Positions 9,141 through 17,669 are shown, counted from the stretch's first letter. The stretch: 57,010 nucleotides of DNA from Limosilactobacillus pulli (GCF_947381555.1 NZ_CANCWQ010000011.1:1-57010), one strand, 5' to 3'. Program-made: numbers and translations. The notes: a model not told the origin generated them from the sequence alone.

Positions 9141-9413
9141 ATGGAAAAATTTTTGAAGCATCGTCAATGGCTCTGGGCTGCATTAGGAGCAGTCGGTATC
9201 TTTTTGATTTCGAGCTTTTCAATTCGGCATCAGCACTTTGTTTCTGATCTGGGCGGCTTTTTGGGCTGCGTACTGCTGGTTGGCGCGTATTTGGGCTTTA
9301 ATTGGACAAAGATTAAGAGTCATGATCGAAAAACCATTGCTTCGGTGCGATTGATCTTAGTTTTAGTTATCGTTTTGATCGGTTTGGAAGTAGTTCAATC
9401 ATTACTTGGTTAA
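9141..9413 (+). CDS. Small membrane protein, unknown function
   Basis: The 90-residue protein has three hydrophobic segments (about residues 10-26, 32-52 and 68-88), with a short basic loop KIKSHDRK before the last. I do not recognise the family. It begins 22 bases after the kimA-like gene with TAGGAG upstream and ends just before a strong terminator, so it is probably co-transcribed with the importer. That position suggests an accessory or simply a passenger role; nothing in the sequence gives a function. Codon use resembles the neighbours. Confidence 0.75.
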   Translation: MEKFLKHRQWLWAALGAVGIFLISSFSIRHQHFVSDLGGFLGCVLLVGAYLGFNWTKIKSHDRKTIASVRLILVLVIVLIGLEVVQSLLG

Positions 9414-9428
9414 CTTAAACAAAAGACT

Positions 9429-9458
9429 GACATTGATGAAAATCAATGTCGTTTTTTT
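9429..9458 (+). terminator. Terminator after the kimA-like operon
   Basis: GACATTGAT (9429-9437) and ATCAATGTC (9442-9450) form a perfect 9-base-pair stem with loop GAAA, followed by GTTTTTTT. Confidence 0.92.
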
Positions 9459-9461
9459 GTT

Positions 9462-9490
9462 TTGACAGGCAATGAGACATGCCTTAGCAT
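9462..9490 (+). promoter_or_regulatory. Promoter of the marR-MFS operon
   Basis: Consensus -35 TTGACA (9462-9467) and -10 TAGCAT (9485-9490) lie 17 bases apart. A perfect palindrome starts 5 bases after the -10. Confidence 0.75.
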
Positions 9491-9495
9491 ATTAA

Positions 9496-9511
9496 TGTTA
9501 GCCGGCTAACA
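9496..9511. promoter_or_regulatory. 16-base perfect palindrome, probable MarR operator
   Basis: TGTTAGCCGGCTAACA is fully self-complementary. It lies over the expected transcription start of the marR-MFS operon and just before the ribosome site AAAAGGAG, the usual place for an autoregulatory MarR operator. Assignment to this regulator is inference from position. Confidence 0.7.
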
Positions 9512-9525
9512 AAAAGGAGAAAAAC

Positions 9526-9945
9526 ATGAGCTATCTGGAAAAAGAACTGCATCAAACTGCCAACTATCTGGCCTGGAAGTTTGATCATTTTGCAAATGAA
9601 TATGGATTGACCGGACAGCAGCTGTCAACGATTGATTTTTTGGCTAACCAGCCACAATGGCAAAGTACGCAGCATGCGATTGAATTGGAATTCAACATCA
9701 AACGGTCAACGACGGCCAAGATGCTGCAGCGAATGGAAAAAGCAGGGTTGGTTACCAGAAAAACTGCCAGCAATGACCGGCGCAACAAGATCGTTTCATT
9801 AACACCGCAGGCCAGGGTGTTTGCCAAGACTGCTCGTCGGTATCTTGACATGCGTCAGCAGCGTTTGGAAAATCGTTTTTCTTCTAAACAGCTGGCAGAC
9901 TTTGAAGAAGTTTTGGCATATCTGCAAGAAAAGAGTGATGATTAG
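9526..9945 (+). CDS. MarR-family transcriptional regulator
   Basis: This 139-residue winged-helix protein has its recognition region at EFNIKRSTTAKMLQRMEKAG (about residues 48-67), followed by the wing LVTRKTASNDRRNKIVSLTPQA with the conserved DxR-type arginines. MarR dimers bind palindromes and release them when a phenolic or drug ligand binds. The start follows AAAAAGGAG. The stop codon TAG shares a base with the GTG start of the downstream exporter, so the two are translationally coupled. The regulator likely represses both itself and the exporter through the palindrome at 9496-9511. It looks intact although its partner gene is broken. Confidence 0.9.
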   Translation: MSYLEKELHQTANYLAWKFDHFANEYGLTGQQLSTIDFLANQPQWQSTQHAIELEFNIKRSTTAKMLQRMEKAGLVTRKTASNDRRNKIVSLTPQARVFAKTARRYLDMRQQRLENRFSSKQLADFEEVLAYLQEKSDD

Positions 9946-11315
9946 TGAATCAAACGGATCGAATCGATAAGCGGGTCTACGCAGCGATTCTAGCAACGGG
10001 ACTGATGTCGTTTAGCGGTGTGATTGTGGAAACGGCAATGAACATAACCTTCCCCACATTGATGAAGGAATTTGATATTACAACAAACATGGTTCAGTGG
10101 ATGACATCGATCTATCTATTGATCGTGGCAATTATCGTGCCACTGTCAGCCATCTTAAAGAAGTCGTTTGCAACCAAGAAATTATTTTTATGTGCCAATC
10201 TGCTGTTTATTACTGGGGCTTTGATTGATGCTTTGGTGGGCAGCTTTGCCCTTTTACTGATAGGACGAGCAATTCAAGGAATTGGAACGGGGATTGCCTT
10301 ACCATTGATGTTCAATATTATTTTGGAACAGGTACCGCAAAGTAAAATTGGTTTTATGATGGGACTGGCCAATATGATTACCGGGATCGCGCCAGCAATC
10401 GGTCCAACCTTTGGCGGAATCGTCGTCAGCAGTCTTGGCTGGCGCTGGGTCTTTTACTTTTTATTACCACTATTGGTAATCTCTTTGCTCTTGGGAATCT
10501 GGGGTATTGAGCGGCAAAAAATCGATGGCATCAGCTTTGCTGGTATTGCCATGATGTTTTCCGGCTTGATTTTTGGCTTCAGCAACCTCAGCAGTGGTCA
10601 ATTCTTAAGCTGGCAAGTTGGTAGCGCACTTTTGTTTGGGCTGATTGGCATGATTGTTTTGATTGTGCGCTCACTAAAGATTGCGGTGCCAATCTTGAAT
10701 CTAAGACTGTTTAAGAACCAAGCTTTTGCTGGACACGTACTGGGCTTCTTTTTGACGCAGATCATCTCATTGGGCTTTGCCTTTTTGTTGCCAAACTATA
10801 TTCAGCTGGTTAATGGCAACTCAGCGCTGCTAGCTGGGCTATTGGTCTTACCGGCTGGCTTTATGGGAGCATTTTTTGGTCCGTTTGGTGGTAAGCTGCT
10901 GGACTAATATGGTCCGTGCAAACCGATTTTAGCTGGCTTTACCAGCTGTGTGATCTCATTGGTGCTGTTTGCAGCCTTCAGCCGACAGCTAAGCAATATG
11001 TTTATTATGCTGATCTATATTTTGTATATGGGCGGCATGGGTGCGTGCATGGGCTGTGTTATGACCAGTGCCTTAAATACTTTGCAAGTTAAGGAGCGAA
11101 CTCAAGGGAATGCGATTATGAACACGCTGCAGCAGTTTGCTGGTGCGATGGGGACCTCGCTTTCGGCTACCGTAGTGGCACAGAGTCAATACCATCTGCA
11201 TGTTGGAACGGCTAAAGCTACGGCAATCGGTACGCAGCATGCCTTTATCATGCTGTTGATTTTTAGTCTGATCGTTTGGCTGAGCTACTTTAAGAGCGTG
11301 CCAAAGGAAAAATAA
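9945..11315 (+). pseudogene. MFS multidrug exporter (DHA2/EmrB-QacA type), interrupted by one stop codon
   Basis: A single frame from GTG 9945 to 11315 encodes about 456 residues of a 14-segment drug:proton antiporter, but codon 10905-10907 is TAA. Upstream are ETAMNITFPTLMKEF, the motif C-like GIAPAIGPTFGGIVVSSLGWRW and GKLLD. After the stop the same frame continues YGPCKPILAGF, where homologues usually have a D-R-Y-G-x-R-K-P type sequence, and runs to the normal C terminus. No frame change is needed, so one base substitution explains it, for example from CGA or CAA. The truncated 320-residue product would lack the last four or so membrane segments and is unlikely to export. A sequencing error cannot be excluded. 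Confidence 0.85.
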
Positions 11316-11324
11316 ATAAACAAA

Positions 11325-11460
11325 GAAGCTGGGAATTAACTCAACCTCTTAACTATGTATGGATAATAATGCCTCAGCACAGTAGCCAGCCTTGCGGAGG
11401 TTCGAAGATAAACTCCGAAAATTGGTCGCAAGCTGATTTTCGGAGTTTTTTCTCACTCTC
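11325..11460 (+). repeat. Structured intergenic repeat, copy A
   Basis: This 136-base element begins with GAAGCTGGGAATTAACTCAACC and ends ATTTTCGGAGTTTTTTCTCACTCTC. It shares both ends and most of its middle with copy B at 38514-38697, and lacks a 48-base hairpin insert found there. The last 70 bases are nearly identical in the two copies, loop bases included. It lies in the 151-base gap between the convergent exporter and yigZ genes, reading with the exporter. It encodes no protein. Confidence 0.8.
11410..11452 (+). terminator. Terminator hairpin within repeat copy A
   Basis: AAACTCCGAAAAT (11410-11422) pairs perfectly with ATTTTCGGAGTTT (11436-11448) around a 13-base loop, and is followed by T residues. 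The loop sequence is conserved in copy B. Confidence 0.85.
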
Positions 11461-11466
11461 TTTTAG

Positions 11467-12108
11467 TTATGCCTTGGAATATGGAATCTCGTGAATGCGC
11501 GTCGGGCCTTTTTCAATTGTCAGCTGGTTGTTGAAACGATCAGTCAGCTGCTTTAGCCGTTCACTTAGCTGATCTTCATCAACATATATGCTGACGATGA
11601 CACTGGCACCGTAATCTTCAGCGGCAATCTTAAGGTTGTTTTGCTTTAAAAAATAAAGTAGTGAGTCATGCTGTGAATAGGAAACATTGACTTTTAAAAC
11701 GGACTGCTCGACACGTTCGACCAGTCCGGCCTGTTCGATGGCCTGCGATACCGAATTGCTGTAGGCACGAATCAAGCCGCCAGCTCCCAGCTTGATGCCG
11801 CCAAAATAGCGGGTGACGACGGCTAAAACGTTATGCAGCTGATTGGCCTTTAAAGCTTCCAGCATTGGTACGCCGGCGGTTCCACTAGGCTCGCCGTTGT
11901 CGCTTTCACGCTGAATCTGGTCGTGTTCGCCGAGCAGGTAGGCAAAGCAGTTGTGGGTTGCCTTGCGGTGAAGCTTATTAATCTGGGTAATTGCCGCTTG
12001 CGCCTGCTCTTCAGACTCAACGCGAAACAGGCTGCAGATAAAGCGTGATTTTTTAATGATGATTTCATGGGTGACATCTTGAGCAATAGTTAAAAATGGC
12101 GCAGTCAT
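11467..12108 (-). CDS. YigZ/YvyE family protein (IMPACT N-terminal-like)
   Basis: This 213-residue protein of the UPF0029/IMPACT family carries the signature KATHNCFAYLLG (about residue 50), SDNGEPSGTAGVPML and VVTRYFGGIKLGAGGLIRAYS, followed by a ferredoxin-like C-terminal domain. Relatives bind nucleic acid or act in translation control, but the bacterial role is unsettled. The start is supported by AGAGGAA 6 bases upstream. It lies back to back with the comF operon, the arrangement seen in many lactic acid bacteria. Length is typical. Confidence 0.9.
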   Translation of the reverse strand: MTAPFLTIAQDVTHEIIIKKSRFICSLFRVESEEQAQAAITQINKLHRKATHNCFAYLLGEHDQIQRESDNGEPSGTAGVPMLEALKANQLHNVLAVVTRYFGGIKLGAGGLIRAYSNSVSQAIEQAGLVERVEQSVLKVNVSYSQHDSLLYFLKQNNLKIAAEDYGASVIVSIYVDEDQLSERLKQLTDRFNNQLTIEKGPTRIHEIPYSKA

Positions 12109-12192
12109 AAAAATTCCTCTTTATTATTTTATCGCTTAATTTAATTTGAACATGGTCTAATTGGCATAGAGTATCTCAGGAGGGGATTTGAA

Positions 12193-13541
12193 ATGATAGA
12201 AGACTATTTTGGCCGTCGGATCTTGGTACCAATCGTTGATATGCCAAAAACACTGCCAGCAAAAATCAAGGTACTGCCAACGATGAAAGCTGCCAAGAGT
12301 ACAATCATCTGTCAGCGCTGCGGTGCAAGAATCAGTTTAAGTGCCGCAGCGCTGCCCAATCATGAATTTTATTGCCCCATTTGCCTGAATCTAGGTCGAG
12401 TTGATACGCTGAGTAAATTTTACCATGTTGCCGAGCCAAATCAATTTTGTCCGCCATATCCGCAGCTGATTTGGCAAGGTCAGCTTTCATTGCTGCAAGA
12501 GCAGGTAGCAAAAGAGGTCCAGGTGAGCATGTGCCATCATGAAAGACGATTGATCTGGGCGGTTACGGGAGCTGGCAAGACAGAAATGATGTTTAAAGGA
12601 CTGGCTGAGCGGCTGCAGCAAGGTGAGCGAATCGCTTGGGCCTCGCCGCGCGTTGATGTTTGCCTAGAGATTTATCCGCGTTTAAAAAAAGCATTTAAAA
12701 ACTGCGAGATTGCACTGTTGTACGGCAAAGCTCAAGAACCGTATCACTATCGACAGCTGACCGTCTGCACCACCCATCAGCTACTGAGATTTTATCATGC
12801 CTTTGATAATCTGATCATTGATGAGGTCGATGCCTTTCCATTTGCGACTAACCCCCAGCTGTACTTTGCTGCCCAAAATGCCGTTAAGCCTGATGGTGGG
12901 ATGACTTTTTTAACGGCTACGCCTGGTAAAGCATTGCTGCAGTCCGTAAAGCGAGGTCAACTGCAAGTCAGTTATCTGCCGCTGCGCTATCATGGTCATT
13001 TATTGCCAGTACCAAGAGTTGAGTTGACCTTAAACTGGCGTCTTCAGCTGCAAAAAGGTCATTTGCCGCCCAAAGTCAGACAAACACTGCAGCATGAGCT
13101 TGCGACTGGCCAGCGTTTTTTGCTTTTTGTACCACACGTTAAGGATCTGCCGGCAGTCAAGCTGGCTTTGCATAATGATTTGGAAACGATGGATTTTGCG
13201 ACTGTCTATGCCAGTGATCCAAAGCGTCTGGAAAAAGTACAGGCGATGCGTGATCAAAAGTATTTTTTTTGGTTACGACGTCAATTTTGGAACGCGGCGT
13301 TACGTTTCCAGAAATTGATGTCATAATTCTGGGTGCCGATGATGAGGTTTTTTCAGCATCCGCGCTGGTTCAAATGGCAGGCCGAGCGGGGCGCTCACAA
13401 AAGCGTCCTACTGGCAGCGTCTGGTTTTACGTTGGGGCAATGAGCCGCCGGGTTCGCGAGGCTTTGTATCAGATTGCCTATATGAATCAAAAGGGGGCGC
13501 GTCTGCTTGCTAAAATGCCTGCTTTGCGGCGCGATGATTGA
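12193..13541 (+). pseudogene. comFA: ComFA competence helicase, broken by a one-base frameshift in a T run
   Basis: ComFA is a DEAD-box-like ATPase that helps pull single-stranded DNA into competent cells. The first frame shows a four-cysteine zinc site (CQRC about residue 40, then CPIC), Walker A VTGAGKTEM (about 122) and IIDEVDAFP, then leaves the correct frame at 13270. The rest of the helicase, LVTTSILERGVTFPEIDVII and QMAGRAGRS (motifs V and VI), continues in another frame to 13541. The break falls in a run of eight T (13263-13270); nine would restore the frame. The product would stop at 13326 without motif VI. It could be a true mutation, reversible slippage or a read error. Start follows CAGGAGGGG. 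Confidence 0.88.
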
Positions 13542-14187
13542 AAAACGTCTCAGCCTAAAACAATTGCTGCTGCCAGGTCGAATCCCGCAGCCTAAAATAT
13601 GTATCAAGTGTCAAAGTCGCCTTGTTTTAAGGAAAAGTACTCATCCATGTCCAGGATGCGGTCGAAAGCTGCTGGCATCGGAAACGATATGCTGGGAATG
13701 TCAACAATGGCAGCATCAGTATGGCTGGCTATTGGCCAATCAAAGTCTTTACGCATATAATGACATGATGCGTGAATATATGAAAAGATATAAGTTTCAA
13801 GGAGACTATGGACTGCGCTTGGCTTTTCAGGCTGAATTCAACCAATTTTTAAAAGAATTTGACTATGATGTATTGGTCCCCATTCCAATAGCGCCGCATA
13901 CATGGCAGACGCGTGGCTTTAATCAGACAACGGCTCTTTTGACACTGCCCTATACCACGGCCTTGACGACAATTGCGAATAATAAACAGAAACAATCATC
14001 CAAAACACGGCAAGAACGTCTAAAAACGCCACAGATTTTTCGCCTGACGCAGCCACAAAAAATCATTCATCAGCGGGTTTTATTGGTTGATGATGTCTAT
14101 ACGACCGGCCGGACATTATATCATGCAGCGGTTTTATGCCATCAGGCCGGTTGTCTTGAAGTCAAGAGTGCCACCTTGGTCAGTTAA
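13507..14187 (+). CDS. comFC: ComFC, phosphoribosyltransferase-like competence protein
   Basis: This 226-residue protein has an N-terminal zinc finger with cysteine pairs CLLC (residues 4-7), CIKC, CPGC and CWEC. A phosphoribosyltransferase domain follows, with VLLVDDVYTTGRTL near residue 195. ComFC works with ComFA in DNA uptake. The TTG at 13507 is chosen because it alone keeps the first cysteine pair, and AAGGGGG lies about 9 bases upstream; this makes it overlap the end of comFA by 35 bases. The gene itself looks intact although comFA is not. Confidence 0.88.
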   Translation: MLKCLLCGAMIEKRLSLKQLLLPGRIPQPKICIKCQSRLVLRKSTHPCPGCGRKLLASETICWECQQWQHQYGWLLANQSLYAYNDMMREYMKRYKFQGDYGLRLAFQAEFNQFLKEFDYDVLVPIPIAPHTWQTRGFNQTTALLTLPYTTALTTIANNKQKQSSKTRQERLKTPQIFRLTQPQKIIHQRVLLVDDVYTTGRTLYHAAVLCHQAGCLEVKSATLVS

Positions 14188-14214
14188 AACTCTGTAAACG
14201 ATTACAAAATGAAT

Positions 14215-14243
14215 TTGTCTATTAAGGCAAAGTAATCTATAAT
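14215..14243 (+). promoter_or_regulatory. Strong promoter of the raiA-like RNA and hpf
   Basis: -35 TTGTCT (14215-14220), 17-base spacer and perfect -10 TATAAT (14238-14243) predict a start near 14250, giving about 285 bases of leader before hpf. Confidence 0.85.
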
Positions 14244-14249
14244 AGAATT

Positions 14250-14495
14250 AGGATATGAGAAGAGTGGTCCTTCTGATATCAATCAGAACAAGCTTTTTGC
14301 TTGGACTGGAAGGAGATGAATTTCTGTCGGCAGATCTGGCGAGCACTATGCAATAGCAGCCCAATAAGTCTTATAGCTGATTTATTGGAAAAATTGCGGT
14401 TGTGGCTATCACCGTAGACTGCTGCTTGAGGCAAGGGCAGTGGTCTTGGGTGCCGTCTTTTCAGATTAATCTGTGACGGTAAGCATAGTGGGTAA
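14250..14495 (+). ncRNA. Structured leader, probable raiA noncoding RNA
   Basis: The leader folds by eye into many paired elements. Hairpins are TTCTGAT/ATCAGAA (14271-14288), CAAGC/GCTTG (14289-14303), CCAATAA/TTATTGG (14361-14388), CACC..AGAC/GTCT..GGTG (14410-14452) and CCGTC..CAGAT/ATCTG..GACGG (14453-14479). A long-range helix, CACTATGC (14344-14351) with GCATAGTG (14483-14490), closes the main domain. Its own strong promoter and its place just before hpf, also called raiA, fit the raiA RNA motif known from Firmicutes and Actinobacteria. No open reading frame or intrinsic terminator is evident. Identification rests on position and fold, not a covariance search. A 6S-like RNA is the main alternative. 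Confidence 0.72.
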
Positions 14496-14535
14496 ATAAT
14501 CAAATCTCGTCATTTTTGAGCGACAGAGAAGTGCA

Positions 14536-15078
14536 ATGCTAAAATTCAATATTCGTGGTGAAAACGTCGAAGTTACCGAATCGATTCGCGACTACGTCAT
14601 CAAGCGGATCAGCAAGCTGGAAAAGTTCTTCGAAGATAACGTTGAAGCAAACGCGCACGTTAATCTGAAGGTCTACCCTAACAAGACTTTCAAGGTGGAA
14701 GTAACGATTCCACTTCCATACCTGACGCTGCGGGCGGAAGAAACCTCCAGCGACATGTACGGTAGCATTGACTTGGTTACCGATAAACTGGAACGTCAAA
14801 TCCGTAAGTACAAGACCAAGGTTAACCGTAAGTCCCGTGAAAAGGGCTACAAGAACATGGACTTTGTACCTGATGTTGAAGACGAACCAGTCAGTGATGA
14901 TTTAAAGATCGTACGGACCAAGCAAATCTCCTTGAAGCCAATGGACCCAGAAGAGGCAGTTTTGCAAATGGACATGCTGGGACATGACTTCTTTGTCTTT
15001 GAAGATGCTGAAACCAATGGTACCAGCGTCGTATACCGTCGTAAGGATGGTCGCTACGGTCTGATTGAAATCAACTAG
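14536..15078 (+). CDS. hpf: Ribosome hibernation promoting factor, long form
   Basis: This 180-residue long-form HPF has an N-terminal ribosome-binding domain (about residues 1-95, starting MLKFNIRGENVEVTESIRDYV and containing KVYPNKTFKVEVTIPL). A linker and a C-terminal dimerisation domain, VRTKQISLKPMDPEEAVLQM to the end, follow. Long HPF alone pairs 70S ribosomes into inactive 100S dimers in stationary phase. The ribosome site AGAGAAG is weak, and the long structured leader may influence expression. The gene stands alone between a strong promoter and a terminator. Codon bias is fairly strong, as for an abundant protein. Confidence 0.95.
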   Translation: MLKFNIRGENVEVTESIRDYVIKRISKLEKFFEDNVEANAHVNLKVYPNKTFKVEVTIPLPYLTLRAEETSSDMYGSIDLVTDKLERQIRKYKTKVNRKSREKGYKNMDFVPDVEDEPVSDDLKIVRTKQISLKPMDPEEAVLQMDMLGHDFFVFEDAETNGTSVVYRRKDGRYGLIEIN

Positions 15079-15093
15079 TCCGTAATCAAAGGA

Positions 15094-15126
15094 AAAGGAA
15101 TGGCATTTTTAGCCGTTCCTTTTTTA
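15094..15126 (+). terminator. hpf terminator
   Basis: AAGGAATGGC and GCCGTTCCTT pair with one G-U around an AT loop, followed by T residues. Confidence 0.88.
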
Positions 15127-15193
15127 TTTGCTTTTGAGTTCTTCATTGGATAAGGCCTGGTTGAACAGTTTCATGTTCATGTCGCTGGTTCCA

Positions 15194-15202
15194 TGTTAAA
15201 AT
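15194..15202 (+). promoter_or_regulatory. Probable secA promoter (extended -10)
   Basis: TG-T-TAAAAT is an extended -10 about 90 bases before secA; no good -35 is visible. Confidence 0.45.
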
Positions 15203-15291
15203 GGGAAATATGAAAATAAAATGATAATGGGTTAGATCGCACCTGATGATTTAACTTTTTAGAATCATTGTAATGGAGGAAATGACGCTTA

Positions 15292-17658
15292 ATGGCGAAC
15301 GTACTGAAAAAGTGGATTGAAAGCGATCGACGAGAATTGCGCCGGATTGATAAGATTGCCAATCGGGTGGAAAGATACGCCAATCAAATGAGCAAGCTGA
15401 CGGATGAACAGCTGCAAGCCAAGACGCCGGAATTTAGAGAACGCTACCAAAAAGGTGAGTCGCTTGACGATATGCTGCCAGAAGCCTTTGCGGTTGCTCG
15501 TGAGGCAGCCAAGCGGGTTTTGGGACTGTATCCCTTCCACGTCCAGATCATGGGGGGCATCGTTCTTCACGAAGGTAACATCGCAGAAATGAAAACTGGT
15601 GAAGGTAAGACGCTGACGGCCACAATGCCGGTCTACCTTAATGCGATCTCTGGTGAAGGCGTACACGTTATTACCGTTAATGAATATCTTTCCAAGCGTG
15701 ACGCAACGGAAATGGGACAGCTGTACAATTGGCTTGGCTGCTCGGTTGGGGTCAACAACTCTGAGATGGATCCTGACGAAAAGCGTAAGGCCTACCAGTG
15801 CGACATTATGTATTCAACCAACAGCGAGATTGGTTTTGACTACTTGCGTGACAATATGGCTGTCTACAAAGAAGATCAGGTTCAGCGTGGCTTGAATTTT
15901 GCCATTGTCGATGAGGTTGACTCAATCTTGATTGATGAGGCACGGACGCCATTGATTATCTCAGGACCGGGTACGGGAACGTCAAAGCTTTATCAACAGA
16001 CCGACCGCTTCGTCAAGAAACTGAAAAAAGACGTCGACTACAAGATTGATTTGGAATCCAAGACGGTTTCACTGACTGATGAAGGAATCAAAAAAGCTGA
16101 TAAGTACTTTAATCTGGATAACCTTTACAACCCAGAGAACACGGCTTTGACGCACCACCTGGATCAAGCATTGCGGGCCAACTACATCATGCTGCGTGAT
16201 AAGGACTACGTGGTTTCAAAAGATAAAGAAGTCTTGATCGTGGATTCATTTACTGGACGGATCATGCAGGGTCGGCGCTTTTCAGATGGTCTGCATCAGG
16301 CAATTGAAGCCAAAGAGCACGTGCCGATTCAAGAAGAAAACAAGACCATGGCCAACATCACCTACCAAAACCTGTTCCGGATGTACAAAAAACTTGCCGG
16401 GATGACGGGGACGGCCAAGACCGAACAAGAAGAGTTCCGTGAGATCTACAACATGGAAACCATCTCGATTCCAACCAACCGTCCCGTAGCTCGGATTGAC
16501 GAGCCAGACCTGCTCTACCCAACTTTGGAAAGCAAGTTTAAGGCCGTCGTCAAGCGGATTAAGGCATTACACGAAAAGGGCCAGCCTGTTTTGGTTGGTA
16601 CGGTGGCTGTTGAAACGTCAGAATACCTGTCTGAAATGCTGGACAAAGAGCATATTCCGCACGTTGTCTTAAACGCTAAGAACCATGCCAAAGAAGCCGA
16701 CATCATCAAGAATGCCGGACAAGTTGGTGCCGTTACGATTGCTACCAACATGGCTGGTCGTGGTACTGACATCAAGCTGGGACCCGGCGTGCGTGAGTTG
16801 GGCGGCTTGGCGGTAATTGGGACTGAACGTCATGAAAGTCGCCGAATCGACAACCAGCTGCGAGGACGTTCTGGTCGTCAGGGTGATCCTGGGATCTCGC
16901 AGTTCTATCTGTCACTGGAGGATGATCTGATGCGTCGTTTTGGTGGCGATCGCATCAAGGCCTTCTTGGAACGGATGAAGGTTGAAGATGAGGATGCCGT
17001 CATCAAGAGCCGCTTTTTAACGCGTCAGGTTGAATCAGCTCAAAAGCGGGTTGAAGGGAACAACTACGACTCGCGTAAAAACGTGCTTCAATATGACGAT
17101 GTAATGCGTGAGCAGCGTGAGATCATCTACAAGGAGCGTCAGCAGGTTATTACTGAAGAGAAGTCCTTAAAGTGGGTTTTGATGCCAATGGTTGAACGTA
17201 CGATTCAACGTGAGGTTGATCAGCACACGCTGGGTGATCAAAAGGACTGGAAACTCCAAGAGATTGTTGACTTTGCCGTTGAAACGCTGGTCAAGCCAGA
17301 GCAGATCAGTATCAAGGATCTTGAAGGAAAGTCTCAAGAAGAGATTACCAAACATTTGATGAGTCTGGCCAATGGCGTCTATAAAGACAAGCAGCGCCAG
17401 CTTTATGATCCAGCACAGATGCTTGAGTTTGAAAAGGTTGTTATCCTGCGGGTCGTGGACTCTCACTGGACCGATCATATCGATGTGATGGATCAGTTCC
17501 GGCAGTCAGTTGGCCTGCGTGGCTATGGTCAGCTTAATCCATTGGTTGAGTATCAGACGGCCGGCTACCATATGTTTGAACAGATGATTGCCGATATTGA
17601 ATATGAAACAACGCGTCTTTTCATGAAGTCGGAAATCAGACACAACGTTGAACGATAA
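15292..17658 (+). CDS. secA: Preprotein translocase ATPase SecA
   Basis: This 788-residue motor drives unfolded preproteins through SecYEG. It shows Walker A MKTGEGKTLTATMP (about residue 100), the DEAD-box-like FAIVDEVDSILIDEARTPLIISG (about 204), the preprotein cross-linking region, the second nucleotide fold with TNMAGRGTDIKLG, and QLRGRSGRQGDPG. The C terminus stops at EIRHNVER without the zinc-binding tail with clustered cysteines found in many SecA proteins; short forms of this kind are usual in lactobacilli. The start follows ATGGAGG. prfB follows after a hairpin. Confidence 0.97.
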   Translation: MANVLKKWIESDRRELRRIDKIANRVERYANQMSKLTDEQLQAKTPEFRERYQKGESLDDMLPEAFAVAREAAKRVLGLYPFHVQIMGGIVLHEGNIAEMKTGEGKTLTATMPVYLNAISGEGVHVITVNEYLSKRDATEMGQLYNWLGCSVGVNNSEMDPDEKRKAYQCDIMYSTNSEIGFDYLRDNMAVYKEDQVQRGLNFAIVDEVDSILIDEARTPLIISGPGTGTSKLYQQTDRFVKKLKKDVDYKIDLESKTVSLTDEGIKKADKYFNLDNLYNPENTALTHHLDQALRANYIMLRDKDYVVSKDKEVLIVDSFTGRIMQGRRFSDGLHQAIEAKEHVPIQEENKTMANITYQNLFRMYKKLAGMTGTAKTEQEEFREIYNMETISIPTNRPVARIDEPDLLYPTLESKFKAVVKRIKALHEKGQPVLVGTVAVETSEYLSEMLDKEHIPHVVLNAKNHAKEADIIKNAGQVGAVTIATNMAGRGTDIKLGPGVRELGGLAVIGTERHESRRIDNQLRGRSGRQGDPGISQFYLSLEDDLMRRFGGDRIKAFLERMKVEDEDAVIKSRFLTRQVESAQKRVEGNNYDSRKNVLQYDDVMREQREIIYKERQQVITEEKSLKWVLMPMVERTIQREVDQHTLGDQKDWKLQEIVDFAVETLVKPEQISIKDLEGKSQEEITKHLMSLANGVYKDKQRQLYDPAQMLEFEKVVILRVVDSHWTDHIDVMDQFRQSVGLRGYGQLNPLVEYQTAGYHMFEQMIADIEYETTRLFMKSEIRHNVER

Positions 17659-17669
17659 AACCAAACAGG

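Noticed and set aside
14250..14495. T-box riboswitch before hpf
   Set aside because: GGGTGCCGTC recalls the T-box sequence, but there is no specifier stem, no terminator/antiterminator pair, and hpf is not an amino acid or tRNA gene.
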